Assembly (NCBI RefSeq): GCF_004011695.2 | Contig: NC_082418.1 | Span: 682,001 to 746,000 of the forward strand | Direction of reading: 5' to 3' | Length of the DNA stretch: 64,000 bases | DNA from: Ascochyta rabiei | Taxonomy: Eukaryota > Ascomycota > Dothideomycetes > Pleosporales > Didymellaceae | In this document: positions 33,580-44,871 of the stretch, piece after piece | Layout: each line of letters begins with the position of its first letter | Position numbering within the stretch: the first letter of the stretch is position 1 | The notes under the pieces: generated by a model | What the model was told of the DNA's origin: nothing | What the model saw: the letters and a program-made list of their open reading frames with translations, nothing else | Databases searched by the model: none | Position numbers and translations under genes: made by a program

Positions 33580-33711
33580 ATGGCTTCTCTGTTGGGTTTG
33601 GTGAAAAAAGGCTTGCTTGTCATTGGAAGCAGTGGTGATGAATGCACTTCCTGTCCTGATAAGTACCAATTCTTCTTATTCCTCCCGCTACAAGCAAGTG
33701 AGTGTCAATAA
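33580..33711 (+). CDS. Possible upstream ORF in the leader of the next gene
   Basis: An ATG in good context (AAAATGG) opens 43 codons, MASLLGLVKKGLLVIGSSGD and on. The reading ends at TAA inside a probable leader intron (GTGAGT...AACAG, about 33697-33730). If that intron is removed, the frame runs on past the main ATG at 33779 and stops just after it, making an overlapping uORF. It may lower translation of the main frame. No transcript evidence. Confidence 0.35.
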   Translation: MASLLGLVKKGLLVIGSSGDECTSCPDKYQFFLFLPLQASECQ

Positions 33712-33778
33712 CCGCTAATATTGAAAACAGGACAGACTCCTCTGCCCGGATTTGCAACGCCCTCACCACACCGCCAAT

Positions 33779-34737
33779 ATGGGGCGCTTCGCAACACTAA
33801 ATGCCGACACTCAAGACCTTGTGAACTGCCTTCTCCCTGTCCTAGCTGCCGACTTCAAAGTCAAGACCGCGCTGGAGATCATTCCGGTAGACATCCGCAT
33901 GCGTGCGTGGGACTGTGAACGGCGCGACCACATCAAGGACGAGACGGAGAATGACCCGCGCAATTGGGGTGTCCAATTCCTCAAGGATCTCAAGTCTATC
34001 ACACGCCTCAACGGCGGTAACCTTGAAGAATTTCAAGCACGCCTAAGGGCCAAGGTCGACAAGCACGAGGCCAATCATCCATGGTGCCGCCTAAGTGACG
34101 TCAAGGAGCTCAAGGCTGAGTACGAGCATCCCGATCGCCCAAAGCCGCCATCTGACTGCGAGTCCTACGTTTCTTCCATTGACTCGTACCTGGAAGAGCT
34201 ACATGAGCCAGATCTGCCCAAGGGTGTGAAGCGGGATCGAAAGCGCAACCATGAAATTTACGAGACTCGTCTGCAACTACCACGAAAGCGTAAGCACCCA
34301 ACACCGTTAGCGGAGGACTAATGATCTAACACTACACAGAAGGCCGTCTCCGCCGCGCTGAAGACGGCACGGTCTACCGCAAGGTGAAGAATACAGACAA
34401 GCGCCGCAAGATCCGCGAATCTACGGAGCGCAGTACGCCCGATATCTACGCTCGTCGTCCTAACAGGACAGTGGCCTCGGATGAGGACGAGGTTGATAAC
34501 GCGTACTTCGGTGACATGCGTACCCGTCCTCGTTCATCGTTCTCAGCCACTCCACGAGCGTTCTCCCGCTCTGACATTGCAGATGCCGTGAACACATCCA
34601 ACGAACCACTTGAGGTACAGAAGCTGCAGGCTGAGCTCGAGTTGGCTGAAGCAGAGCTTAGGGCTGCCCGCCTGAAATATCAGTACATTCAAGCGCGAGA
34701 GGCCGCTGGAAGAGGTGGAGCACCCAAGTTGGGTTAG
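33779..34737 (+). CDS. Unrecognised basic protein with C-terminal coiled coil
   Basis: Exons 33779-34289 and 34340-34737 (50-base GTAAGC...ACAG intron) give 302 residues. The first ATG of the frame is used; longer frames need a non-ATG start. The middle is strongly charged (KRDRKRNHEIYE; GRLRRAEDGTVYRK; KRRKIREST) and looks nuclear. The end (VQKLQAELELAEAELRAARL) is a clear coiled coil. No catalytic motif. Preceded by the possible uORF. Confidence 0.65.
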
Positions 34738-35575
34738 AAGGCACACCTACCGCATTCTGCTCGCTAGCGCAATGGTATCAGTACCGCTTTCAGTATGCTC
34801 AAGTAGTAGGAAGACCGATTGAGGATAACGGGTAAGCTGCCTACGTGTCGGTGGTAGTGAAATTAAGGAAATCCATGGCTCACGACTTGACGATGTGATT
34901 GATTAGCAAGCGGCCATGGAGACTAAGCACGTGGGCGTTTTGAGTTCTGTTTTTTATTGCGCACTTGTGTTCATTTCATTCCATATCCACTCCTAAGTTC
35001 CACTGTCCACTACTTGCTATTTCCAGCGAAACCTCTCGACTCTCCTTTCTTTATCACGCCCCATCCTCAACCTATCTTTCTCAATGCATCATTCGTCCTG
35101 CTCACTTTGCTCGACACACAGCGGCTTCCTCACCTATGGAAGCTCTAGGCAAAGTTCGATCTCTCTCAGTTTCATCCAGGTATCGCCGATTTGCGATGGC
35201 ATGAGCTGCGTTTGATCCATTCCCTCTTCTGGCTGTTCTGGAACCTTCCCCATAGGACTGGCTCAGTGTGCAATGTGTCTGCCCCACAATGAGCCTTGCA
35301 AACAGCCTCTCATTGGTGCAGGTCAGCACCAAACTGTCTTGCTGTCTCTCTCAGTGGCTGTCGTGTGTTGTTGTGGTCGATGCGCTTAGCTTGGCGTCAC
35401 GTCTCGTGCCTTCCTTCCTCGAGACCAAAACGCCACCTCACCTTCCTCGATCTATTCATCTTGTTACTTTATCGCAATTGTCACCATACCACCAAGTCAG
35501 CTGAGTTTACTTGTTGTGTTTTGCTTCAGCGCTGGAGCTCTGTATCCTACACTGTTGATCTAAACGAGATAGAGA
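34738..35575. other. Intergenic
   Basis: A tRNA-like scrap near 34760-34800 was examined and rejected. The rest is CT-rich leader-like sequence before the next gene; no gene supported. Confidence 0.5.
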
Positions 35576-36618
35576 ATGTCGAACAACCAGGTATGTCTCA
35601 CTATCAAGTGAGTTTGACTTTATTCATGACATACTCGCGCTGTAGTACTCGCTCAACTACGCAAGCTATAATCGTAACACCACCGCTACGCACTTCCAAA
35701 CCGTCAATCCCTATGCGGCTTTGGTGGCAACAGCGGGTCCTGAACACGACGGGAGGAGCTCCTCGTCAGGCTCAGCGCCTTCAATTGGCAGCTCGTCGTC
35801 GCTCGTTGGCTACAAAGATGCAGGTCCGTCCAGGTCGTACACACGGAGTTACAGCAGCTCAGGATTGCTACAGCAGCACGTGAGGCATCGGCTCACCTTG
35901 CGAGTCTCCCTTCTTGTGCCCACAGCTAATCATGATATAGGTCTCGTACCGCTCGCCCGAAAAGACCCAGAGCCTTGTCCCCGACGCCAACAGCGCACCC
36001 ACTCGCAACGGCGATGTGGTGTGCTTTGCTGAACAGGGCATCCGCCACACTGCCGGTCGCACCTCTATCAGCTCAGCTTTCCGTGCACTCGCTGTGCCTC
36101 ATCCTCTTCAGAGACCTCATGCCTCTTCTCTGACCGGTGTTCCCGAGGCTCTTGCCGTCCAGGAGATGGCCTTCCGCCATGGCCAACGCAACAACAGCAG
36201 CACTTTCAATGACATTCCAGCTAACCCCTTCGCGAAGCAGTTCGATCAGCTATGGGCAACTTTCTACAAGCTTGGCAAGGAGTGCAGTACTCGACCGGTC
36301 TCCCCTCCTGCCAACTTATACTGTCAGAATTTTGCTTGGCCTGTCCTCATCAATCCTCACACGCAGTCTCTGGAGCACCCCAACGGCTCTCTCGATCCCG
36401 CTTGGACTGGCAAGATGATTCACATTGCTCTCAACTGTATGGAGGAACTCATTCGCATTACTTGCCGCCGCAACATGGGCTGGGAAAAGTTGGTCGCTGA
36501 CATCCCATTGCCGGCGCAAGAGGCTTTGATGGCTTTCCCTGACCTTGCTCAGCGCTACGAGCGCCTCAAGCGCGACGCTAAGGAAGCCCGTGCTGGAGGT
36601 CGTCCATACGGCTACTGA
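35576..36618 (+). CDS. Unrecognised protein, three exons with a 15-base first exon
   Basis: Exons 35576-35590 (MSNNQ), 35646-35879 and 35941-36618 give 308 residues. All three join in phase with GTATGT or GTGAGG donors and TAG acceptors. The N-terminal 95 residues are low-complexity, rich in Ser, Tyr and Asn (SSSSGSAPSIGSSSS). The rest is a folded-looking domain (FAKQFDQLWATFYKLGKECS; NFAWPVLINPHTQSLEHPNG; KMIHIALNCMEELIRITCRR). I know no function. No signal peptide or membrane segment. Confidence 0.7.
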
Positions 36619-37911
36619 GTTGCGACGCAGTCCCTTGGTGTACACTACTAAGACCAATGATGCTCCTAACTTGGTTTCCTTTCAACAAAATTTAGATTAG
36701 ACATCCCAGTCTGTACCGCAAGCGTCGAGCTCTCGTCCGCTCCATGGATGCTGGGCGGTCATGGCAGGCGAAGTTCTCGCGATTTTCTGTTTCAATTTCT
36801 GTCAATGTTGGTGGCAAGCATGGTGTCGGCGCAGGAGGTGCTCACGATGGGCTTGTTATTCTGGAAATGGTACGAAGATGTTCAGGAGATTGCGTAAGGA
36901 AGTGTCAGTTCGACGATATGTGTCTGCAGAAATGGAACAGGATGATAGCCTGAATAACAGTGTCTCTCACTCAACTGCGACGTGCACATATTCTTCACCA
37001 CGCCGATTGTTGTATTGCAGCAGCGCCTCGAAATTGGCTTTCGCGTGTGTTCCCTACACAGTGTTCGACTCCATGATCGTTCTCAACGAAACTCTCGAAT
37101 CTAAACCAAATCTCAATGCAGTCAGCCTGATGACAGCATACTTTCCACTCGAATCAATAGATCTTCTGACAAAGAACACCAAGGATATTATTAAGCTGAG
37201 AGTACTATTAGCTTTATGTAGTAGTCAGCTTCGAAATGTTGATGGCAAGCGAAGTCTACAGGTGTTTAGTTCAGTGACAAGGCGTTTGCGGTAAGAGATC
37301 AAGATCCGTGTTCAGTGAACAATGACATATGTAGGAGTCAATAAATCAGGAGCAAACAAATCAGTCCAATGGGTCTAACAGGTAATTGTTTCATAGCCAC
37401 ACATTCGGGACGCAAGCAAACTATTCGAGGAGTAGTCTGCTAACGAATGCGGCCGGCAACCTCTACAAGAAATCTTTTTGCATCTTCAACGTTGCAGACA
37501 CGGCACTGTTTACTGCGAGCACAAACCTTCCTATATTTAGTCATTGTACAACACCCCTCATTGGCTCCAGGTCGTACCTGGCATTGTCCAGCGAAGACAA
37601 CAATCAATGGAAATCAATAGAGAAACATACGACTGCCTCAGCTATCAGATTCGGGTCTCTGTACGACTGCATTGGTGTTGGGGAAACAATGGTACAGTCA
37701 TGAGACGGCAGAGATACTGCGGACGTGCTTTACCTTCACTCTGACTGTCCCGCCTCCAATCACCTCGCCTGACTTCCACTGTCCGTTTCCTCCACTCGAA
37801 AGTTTTCATTTGGCTGCATAGCCACCGCTCCTAATTAGCTCCTATATTTACTCACATCGTCTTTGTAGTACCTGCTCCACCTTAACATCAAATGAAAATT
37901 TCGGATCAATC
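36619..37911. other. Intergenic, 1.3 kb
   Basis: Open frames here are short and show no motif. No gene supported. Confidence 0.45.
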
Positions 37912-39254
37912 ATGAGATTATTCTGGATCATCATTGCTGTGGTACTGAGATGCGTGGTAGCGCTCTTGAACAATTCTTATCCCCTTTCCCAGTCCGCAAG
38001 CTCTTAATGCTGGCACCCCGCTCCCTGCCACAGGTGCAGGTTACATTTATCATAACAATGACAACGACGGCGATGATTTCCCGACTACGTTCCTCGACGA
38101 AAACTCATGGGAGAACCTCAAATGTAAAGGGATCAACTTGCTGAGAGCTGTGCATGCGTCTGATGCAGAAGCCGGAATTTTTGGAACCCTCTTGTTTCCT
38201 CCGCTGAGAGCCAATGGGACGACTTCCGTAAGTACTGGATACGTCGAACGTATATATAATACCTAATACCAGTAGTTGACCTTGCTGGATGGTATTGGCA
38301 CCAAGAGATGTCCCCTGAAGAAACAAGGGCCAATTTCCTCGACGAAAAGCCTGGATCGCCGGGATTCGGCCTTGGTTCTGTGCTCGATACTCTAGGTCTA
38401 CCTAATAAGCAGAGCAACGATCCCAGTACCGGCATTCAGATCATCTACGTCGCACACGCAGACTAACCTCTCTCCCAGCTGGAACGAAATGACCCTAGGT
38501 ATGTGTCGGTCGATGATCAGACCTACAACGCTGGCGCAACCTACCATGCTACTGGAGGGTACTACAGATTTGGCATCGACACGTCGAATGGCTCTATACT
38601 TGGACTCGATCGTCTGGCGCCTGAGAAAGCAGCACAAGAGCGTAAGCCATTGGTTGGAAAGGATGGTCTACCGGCGCTTCAGAGGTACTCAGACGTAGTT
38701 TGGTTGTTCTGGGCCAGACAGGCCGCCAGCAGAGACAAGCTGAAATACTTCTTCACGGTCGCCATCACCAACGAGCAAACGCAACGTGCGATCCGCCGAG
38801 CTTTCAAAAATGCGAACAAGAAGTACGGTCCATGGCCTGGCGCGACCTTCGGCACTGATTCTGACAAAGGCAAGGTCCTCTTGGGTAAGCGAAGATCTCC
38901 AGGCTTCCTCACAGCTAGCAGAACTGATGCAATGTAGGCTCTCCTAATGGTCGTGCGCATGGTTACTCTCTCGCACAGCACAAGCCCCAGCTTGGAGGGA
39001 ACATGTATATCTCTAAGATACAGGTGTTCCACGGTGAGACGGAGCCGTTTATACCCAACATAGTAAGCGTGTTCACCGGTCAAAACGCCTGGCCTGACGC
39101 TGACTATATCACAGGTGCTACACGTCAAACAGCCAAAGCCAGCTACAGAAAAATTGGGAACAACGACGAAGGCGAGGGAACGTGGTTTGCGGAAGAAAAG
39201 CGCAAAGATCTGAGTGTACTGGATTGCAAACAGGGTAAGAGTCAAGCGGGATAG
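37912..39254 (+). pseudogene. Broken secreted-type protein of a Pleosporales-typical hypothetical family
   Basis: The ATG at 37912 opens a hydrophobic leader (MRLFWIIIAVVLRCVVALL). Blocks of a family I remember from Pleosporales annotations follow: FPTTFLDENSWENLKCKGIN, LDEKPGSPGFGLGS, and GYYRFGIDTSNGSILGLDRL. Then come VAITNEQTQRAIRRAF, WPGATFGTDSDKGKVLLG and SPNGRAHGYSLAQHKPQLGG. They are in different frames. Breaks lie between the leader and the mature block near 38000, in a five-T run at 38178-38182 (six T would restore frame), and around 38463-38500. Introns at 38228 (GTAAGT) and 38886 (GTAAGC) still look usable. Function of the intact family unknown. Confidence 0.7.
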
Positions 39255-39479
39255 TGCAATGGAAAAGCAACTCATCTATTGAATGGCTGCTGATAAAAAA
39301 AATTGCCACCGTGGGTATGGCTCGCACGCTGATCCCGAATCGATCTGTCACTACATCCACGCGCGTCAAGGTGTGCGGTGCGAGATTGATCACTACTCAG
39401 TTGATTTACTATTGTGATATCTATCTAGAGTCAGACACAGCAAGAACGACTGACCCACATCTTTGTGCGAGGACGTAGG
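39255..39479. other. Short convergent intergenic gap
   Basis: Nothing recognised between the 3' ends of the two converging genes. Confidence 0.4.
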
Positions 39480-40871
39480 TCAAGGCGAAATTTTGTAAGT
39501 CAATCTTCTCGATTTATTGATGAACGAGGTAATTGCATCCGAGAAAATGGAGGCGTTATGCAGGTCCGACGCGCCATCGGGCAAAACTGCTCGATCAACG
39601 ATTGCTTTTTCGCTCGCAGTCAGAAAGGGATTGTCGTTGGGATTCGCGGATATGTGGGTATTGACTCCGACACGTCCGCTTGAAGCGTCGTAGGGCCTCT
39701 GGTCGACAAAGGCCTGCTTTTGTGCTCTAGATCGTCTCTTGTGTGATCGGATCATCATACAGATAACAATGGCGACCAGTATGGACAGGGCGCCTTATCA
39801 GGCGTTAGAAAGGTGAGTGAGTGAGAGACGTTGGGTCTGAGACTTACCGAGGATCACGAACAAAATGAGCAGTGTTCTTGCAGTAGGGTGAAGTATACTG
39901 CCATCTTGCTGACCGCTTGGCTGGATGATAGGGGTCAGGCTCGCAGTAACTATGACGGTTGTCGACGATACGATGCTCGTAATTGACTGTGCGGCTGCAA
40001 TGGCTTGCGGGTTTGCGCCGTTTGTAGGAAGGATACCGGTAATGGCAGCGGGTGTTGGGAATGTACCTGTCAGAGCTGTTGTGATTGACGCCTCTCCCTT
40101 GCCCTGGGTTGATCGTGTGATTGTAACAAAGGACGTTAACGGCGACAGGACGAACGTGCCGGGGGTGATAGCTAACGAGGTCTCAGCCGATCTGCTTGAC
40201 TCTGGTGGCACGGTTGAGGATTTCGTGGACTGCGGTGTAGGCGTACTTGATAAGGATGGCAGGGAAGCTGGACTATTGACGAGCGTGGGTGGCGGTGGAG
40301 GAGGTGAGGGCACAGGAAGAGGAGCGAGCTCGCCTATGATCGGGTCCGCTTGGTTTTGTCCTGGAAGCGGCTTATTCACGGTGACTGCAGGCGCAGCCGA
40401 TGGCTCTTTTGGATTCGCTGGTGGGCCAGGCTTTAGCAGTTCTCCCATGTTCGAAGTATCCTGGTTGACACCTGGTAATACTGCAGATTCAATCTTCGAT
40501 TCATCTAGGTCTGGGTTGTTCGGAGCTTGTTTGGGCGGCTCTTCAATGTCGGCTCTTGCATCTCCTTCGGGCGTTAAAGTTGCAGCTGGTGGGGACTGAA
40601 TCGACACAGTGTAGGTTGTTTGTGAAAGTGATGCTTGCGGAGCAGAGAAAGTTGGGCGTGCCACTGTAGGCGGCACTTCTTGTGCTGTGCCTGGTGACCT
40701 GTCGGTACCATCTTCCATTTTTTGGGACTGCTTCCCCCGCCCTCCACCTCCATCCACCAAACTTTGTCTTCCTTGCTCATCAGACACCTGGCTCGCGGTA
40801 GGATTAGTTGTATATATTAGTTGGTGGTCCAGTACCAGTACTGGTGAATTACACCTAGGTGGCGCAAGCAT
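39480..40871 (-). CDS. Ser/Thr/Pro-rich single-pass membrane protein (start uncertain)
   Basis: A long exon (39848 upward) and a 3' exon (39480-39793), with a 54-base intron whose splice falls inside the membrane helix TARTLLILFVILG/ALSILVAIVICMMI. About 300 residues before the helix are rich in Ser, Thr and Pro, including PSPPPPPPT and TSIVSSTTVIVTAS, as in heavily O-glycosylated wall sensors or adhesins. About 95 polar cytoplasmic residues start RSHKRRSRAQKQ. The frame is open up to 41009 but without ATG beyond 40871. The real N-terminus, with signal peptide, may therefore be in an upstream exon I could not fix; the ATG at 40718 is another option. Confidence 0.6.
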
Positions 40872-41528
40872 GCTGTTGGTCTGTAGCCATAGAAGCGATG
40901 GTTCAGCCAGCAGAACCACGAAGGGATGCGAATGTGGGCAGGTCGTGGATGTTAAACTGCTCAGTGGAGAGGCATGGGTATCAGGAACAGAAGAGGACTT
41001 GTTTGACACCCTGGAGACAATTGTGAGAGTCGGAACGTTTCAAGGTGTGGGGAACGCGGCAAGCTGTTAGGTGGGGCGCTGACGATGGACCATTTGGCTC
41101 CTCGTATCGCGGGCGATTCAAGCGTATCTGCAAGGATGTGCTGGTGCCTGCACTTTGGTACCGCATGTTGATGTGGCACGTGCTGATTAAGCACCCAGAT
41201 GTTGATAGTCCAGACATGAGAGGTGTCTGAATTTGCAGAAGCGAAACTCTAAATCGAATCCCCGAAACTTAATGCACCTTGCCCACACCCGCCATGCAGG
41301 ATGGGGTGGGTGAAGGCCAGTTCGATGCATCTGGGCATGTATGACTAGAGCCGAGGTTTCTGAAAGAGTTGAACGCGTTTCGTTGTGAAGACTTCTGCCA
41401 AGCGTTGCAGAAATGTAGGCTTCAAATCCGTCTTTTACAATGCAACCATGAATAGGCATGCAAGAAAAGCACGTCATTCCAGGTGTATGAGAGAAGGTGA
41501 ACCAGACATCTATTGTACTGACAAGGCA
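40872..41528. other. Intergenic / possible missing 5' exon
   Basis: A first exon of the membrane protein may lie at 41010-41230 on the minus strand, but I found no signal peptide with a matching splice site. Confidence 0.35.
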
Positions 41529-42419
41529 CTAACCGTAAAAAACCAGACATCTCACTTCGATGCTTTGTCTGCCCGGCGTGTCCTTTGGTGTCTGGGGGTC
41601 TTCGAAGGCTGTGTGTGGCGTTCTCACAGCGAGGCCCTTTATTCCGTTGGGCATGCCCTCACCATATGAGTCGAAGCACTTGAGAAGTAGTACTTCTTCT
41701 GGCGTCATATCCTTTTGGTAGTAGTATCGGTGGTTGTCGTTGGGTGCCACGCCCATGGTTTCGCCCTTGACCTCGTAGCCTTCAATGGAGGCATATTTGC
41801 TAGGGTCTGGCAAAACCTCCTTGCCACGGTCATCATCGTCGGCGTCCTGCGAGTCTCGACGGGGATACATGAGATCAGTTGCGATAAAGTCAGAAGGCGA
41901 GGTCGTTCGCCAGTCAATGACAGCAAGCGGATGGTCCGATGCTGGGTGCTCGATTGGCCTCCATACATTGATGATCTGATAGCGTCCTTGGACAAGCTTG
42001 TCTGCCCCGTCCTTGGGCAGGTGGCGCCGGACACGGGCTTCGGCTGCTGCTGGTGTTTGATCGACGTGGACCTGCTGCACGGGCTGGCGAGGAGAGCCCT
42101 TTATTCTTCGGCGGATGGTGTGGTCGAAAATGCAGATCTTCTTGATACCAGGAAGCTTGTCACGTAGGAGGCTCTCTACTTCTTGGTAGTAGCCCGTCCT
42201 TACGGCGGAGTCGTCTGTGAAGAGCTTCTCCTTGGAGGGGTAGTTGTAGACGGCAAAGCCAGCGTTGTCGGTAGTGAACTCATGCTCTCTGCCGCGAAGG
42301 TTGTGGACCTGTCGAGAGTGGTTTTTGCGCTCGAAGTTGTTGCCCGGGCCATCCACCTTGGACCAAGGCTTCCCTGTGTAGGAGGCGGGATCGATGTGGA
42401 CGAAGTTGGCTGTCGTCAT
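41529..42419 (-). CDS. CmcJ/NvfI-family 2-oxoglutarate/Fe(II)-type oxygenase
   Basis: Single exon, 296 residues. Conserved blocks of the fungal family named after the cephamycin enzyme CmcJ and GA4 desaturase-like proteins: GFAVYNYPSKEKLFTD, IFDHTIRRR, VHVDQTPAAAEARVRRHLP with a His-x-Asp iron ligand pair, RYQIINVWRPI, AVIDWRTTSPSDFIATDLMYP and KCFDSYGEG. The reaction is likely hydroxylation or desaturation of a secondary metabolite; substrate unknown. The start MTTANFVHIDP is the first ATG. It is divergent from the F-box gene. Confidence 0.85.
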   Translation of the reverse strand: MTTANFVHIDPASYTGKPWSKVDGPGNNFERKNHSRQVHNLRGREHEFTTDNAGFAVYNYPSKEKLFTDDSAVRTGYYQEVESLLRDKLPGIKKICIFDHTIRRRIKGSPRQPVQQVHVDQTPAAAEARVRRHLPKDGADKLVQGRYQIINVWRPIEHPASDHPLAVIDWRTTSPSDFIATDLMYPRRDSQDADDDDRGKEVLPDPSKYASIEGYEVKGETMGVAPNDNHRYYYQKDMTPEEVLLLKCFDSYGEGMPNGIKGLAVRTPHTAFEDPQTPKDTPGRQSIEVRCLVFYG

Positions 42420-42747
42420 GTTGGCTGTTTCTGACTAGCTGGCGCTGACTGTTCTAGATGGCGAGCAGGCGGAGCAGGGGGAACAGGAGGGCAAGGTTCG
42501 TATACTCAAGCTGCGAAAGCTGTGCTTTGAAATGCTGGACCAGGATGACGCCACGGCTCCACTGGGGCCGAGGTGATGGATGCCGGACCAATCGAAAGTC
42601 CAAGAAAAACGACAACGACGCCACTCACTCTCGCAAGCTGCTCTACACAGTACAACGGTACGGCTGTGGCACCCAATCGATCAGCATGTAGATGGTACCA
42701 ACAACACGGTAGGGCAGCTCTCCAAGCAAGCATCTACCAAGTACAAT
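42420..42747. promoter_or_regulatory. Divergent promoter, CmcJ-like / F-box gene
   Basis: 328 bases between start codons on opposite strands. The F-box frame stays open through most of it but lacks coding character. Confidence 0.5.
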
Positions 42748-43734
42748 ATGCCGCGCCACGTCCGCGACAGTGACAACAATGACATCAACAGCGACGTGGA
42801 CGAGCTGCCGCTCGAGGACACGACGGCCGCGTTGGCGCTCAAGTCGAAGCGCACCGAGCGCATGCAACGGCGCAGAGTAGAGCGCGAGAAGAAGAGGGAG
42901 ACCCTGACCAGCCTCAGCAAGCTGCCCACGGAGCTTCTTCTCGCGAGCCTCGTCCACCTGTCGCCACGCGATGTCTTCAGCTTCGGCCTCGCCACGCGCC
43001 GCTTCCACGCCCTCGTTGCGGCGCATTCGCACGTGCTTGGCAGCGCCATCATTGCCAGTCGCTATGCGCTTCTCGCCCAGTGCTTCCCCACGCCCAAGTT
43101 GCTGCGAGACGTGCCGCCCGCAGTGCAGCCCCTCCTCACTGACCCCAGCCGCCAGACGCAGCTCAACATCCACCGGCGCCCGTACCCGCACATCCAGCCG
43201 CCCGACGCCCTCCAGCTATGCACATGCCTCACCTGCATCCTCACTTGGAACAATCTCGGCCTCGTGCTCGACTTTGCCCACTGGCAGACCAACCTCGACC
43301 TCGGCATCCCCATACCCACCCTTCCTCGCGGCCACACGGCCGAGTGGAATAGCGAGCTCCTGGCCCGCAACGCCCGCATGGCTCGCAGGGCCGTCGACGA
43401 CTCGCTGTGGCATGCCCGCATCCTGGAAATTCACCTCGACACCACCGTTCGCTCCATACGCCGTCACGCCAAGAACAAGGGCAACCAGCGCACCCACGTC
43501 GACATGACCGACCAAGACGCAGCCGCCGCCACCGATGTCTTTCTGTCCAAGCCCGGGCCCCCGAGTCTGGAGTTCCCCTACCAGCGCGACGAATACTACA
43601 TGCTGGAGGCCTACCTCCCCAACCGCTGGTGGAAGAAGACCGACGCCCGCTGGCTCTACATCATCGCCGGTCAGCACGACCGAGATCTTGAGCTGGTCCA
43701 GCGTCTGGCTGCCACGCACGACCTACACAATTAA
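42748..43734 (+). CDS. F-box protein
   Basis: Single exon of 328 residues from MPRHVRDSD. The frame is open 168 bases further upstream, but the ATG at 42748 gives a normal N-terminus. The F-box is LSKLPTELLLASLVHLSPRD, then VFSFGLATRRFHALV (about residues 56-92), which would recruit Skp1 in an SCF ubiquitin ligase. A basic stretch RMQRRRVEREKKRE precedes it. The C-terminal part has CTCLTCILTWNNLGLVLDFA and LEAYLPNRWWKKTDARWLYI, which I recall from other fungal F-box proteins, with no WD40 or LRR repeats. Substrate unknown. Confidence 0.8.
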   Translation: MPRHVRDSDNNDINSDVDELPLEDTTAALALKSKRTERMQRRRVEREKKRETLTSLSKLPTELLLASLVHLSPRDVFSFGLATRRFHALVAAHSHVLGSAIIASRYALLAQCFPTPKLLRDVPPAVQPLLTDPSRQTQLNIHRRPYPHIQPPDALQLCTCLTCILTWNNLGLVLDFAHWQTNLDLGIPIPTLPRGHTAEWNSELLARNARMARRAVDDSLWHARILEIHLDTTVRSIRRHAKNKGNQRTHVDMTDQDAAAATDVFLSKPGPPSLEFPYQRDEYYMLEAYLPNRWWKKTDARWLYIIAGQHDRDLELVQRLAATHDLHN

Positions 43735-44871
43735 CCTTCTCAAGTCTGACCTCTCCTTTTACTCGCACGTGCCGCCCAGCAGCATCGCTTCCTGACAGAG
43801 CTGCCGCTGGTCAGACCAGAGCCACGCTCGCATTGCTGACTCACGTCGTAGCGTGCATGCCTCTTGGCGGTTGGATGGCAGCAGATATTCTCGATTCAAG
43901 ACATGCGTGATAGGCAGTACCCGGAGTTTAAACAACTCGTTCCTAATACACGCGTGGCATGGTTGAATCTCTCGGGTCACGGGATGCAAAAGGCCTGCTG
44001 CAAAGAAGCCGTACTGTTAGCGTATTCATTCAGCTAGGCCGATACGGCACGGGAAAGCGAGCGTGCGCTGCAGATCAAGAGCATGTCTAAACCATAAAGG
44101 CAATATCTCTGCGCGATCGAACAAAAGAGCGCACCAACTCATGCTTGATCCTTGGATCGCCTAGCTGACCGTGCATGAGGAAGAGCTTTGGTGTGGACAG
44201 CAATGAGCTCAGAACCTTCGCAGCCACCTGAGTCGTCACAGGTTATCATGCAGCGGTCTTCGGTCTCATCAATATAACGCCTGTTGCAAAGCATCTGGCC
44301 ATCAAAAAAGTTTGTCCCTCACATCCTACGCTTATCGTGCTTTGGTACTCTGATGTTTCGGGTTAAATCAAGGCTCGCAGCATCGAGCATGTTGAGGCTG
44401 AGTCGATGCAACAACAGCAGCCCGACTCAATCTTACAGGCTTTGCGCACGAACCACACACCGTGCGGCCGAGACTACAGAAGGGTGTTTCTCAGGCTGAC
44501 TCATACGATCGAAATCTGCATCCAGCTGATTTCTTTCAAGCCAGGCAGGAGCAAATCACACAACCTGCGCGAAGTAATAAGGCTTGGAGTGCGACGGTCA
44601 TGCTTTCGACCGCAACTTTCACCCAATGGATTACCCAACGTTACTCCAGTTGCCTTTACTTGGCATGCGAATTGTTACCATCTCACCGAACTCTGCACGC
44701 TGGTTCTGATACGCGCTTGTCGCTGTCTTGTATATGCAGCAGCGATGTATGTCCTTGGCAGGCCCTCAGCATCCCACACTCACAAGCGCCTGTGTCAGAG
44801 CAGATCTGAGAAGCTTTATCGAAAACCACATAAGTCACCTCCTCTGAATGATACCTTGAGTCAGCCTTGGG
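43735..44871. other. Intergenic, 1.1 kb
   Basis: No gene supported on either strand. Confidence 0.5.

Noticed and set aside
34760..34840. tRNA-like stretch (AGCGCAATGGTATCAGTACC)
   Set aside because: Resembles a D-arm, but no anticodon stem, no GGTTCGAATCC-type B box and no acceptor stem pairing could be found.
39925..40599. 224-codon plus-strand Gly/Val-rich frame
   Set aside because: Antisense of the Ser/Thr/Pro-rich membrane protein; the intron and membrane helix support the minus strand.
42643..43191. 182-codon minus-strand frame in the F-box gene
   Set aside because: Antisense shadow of GC-rich coding sequence.
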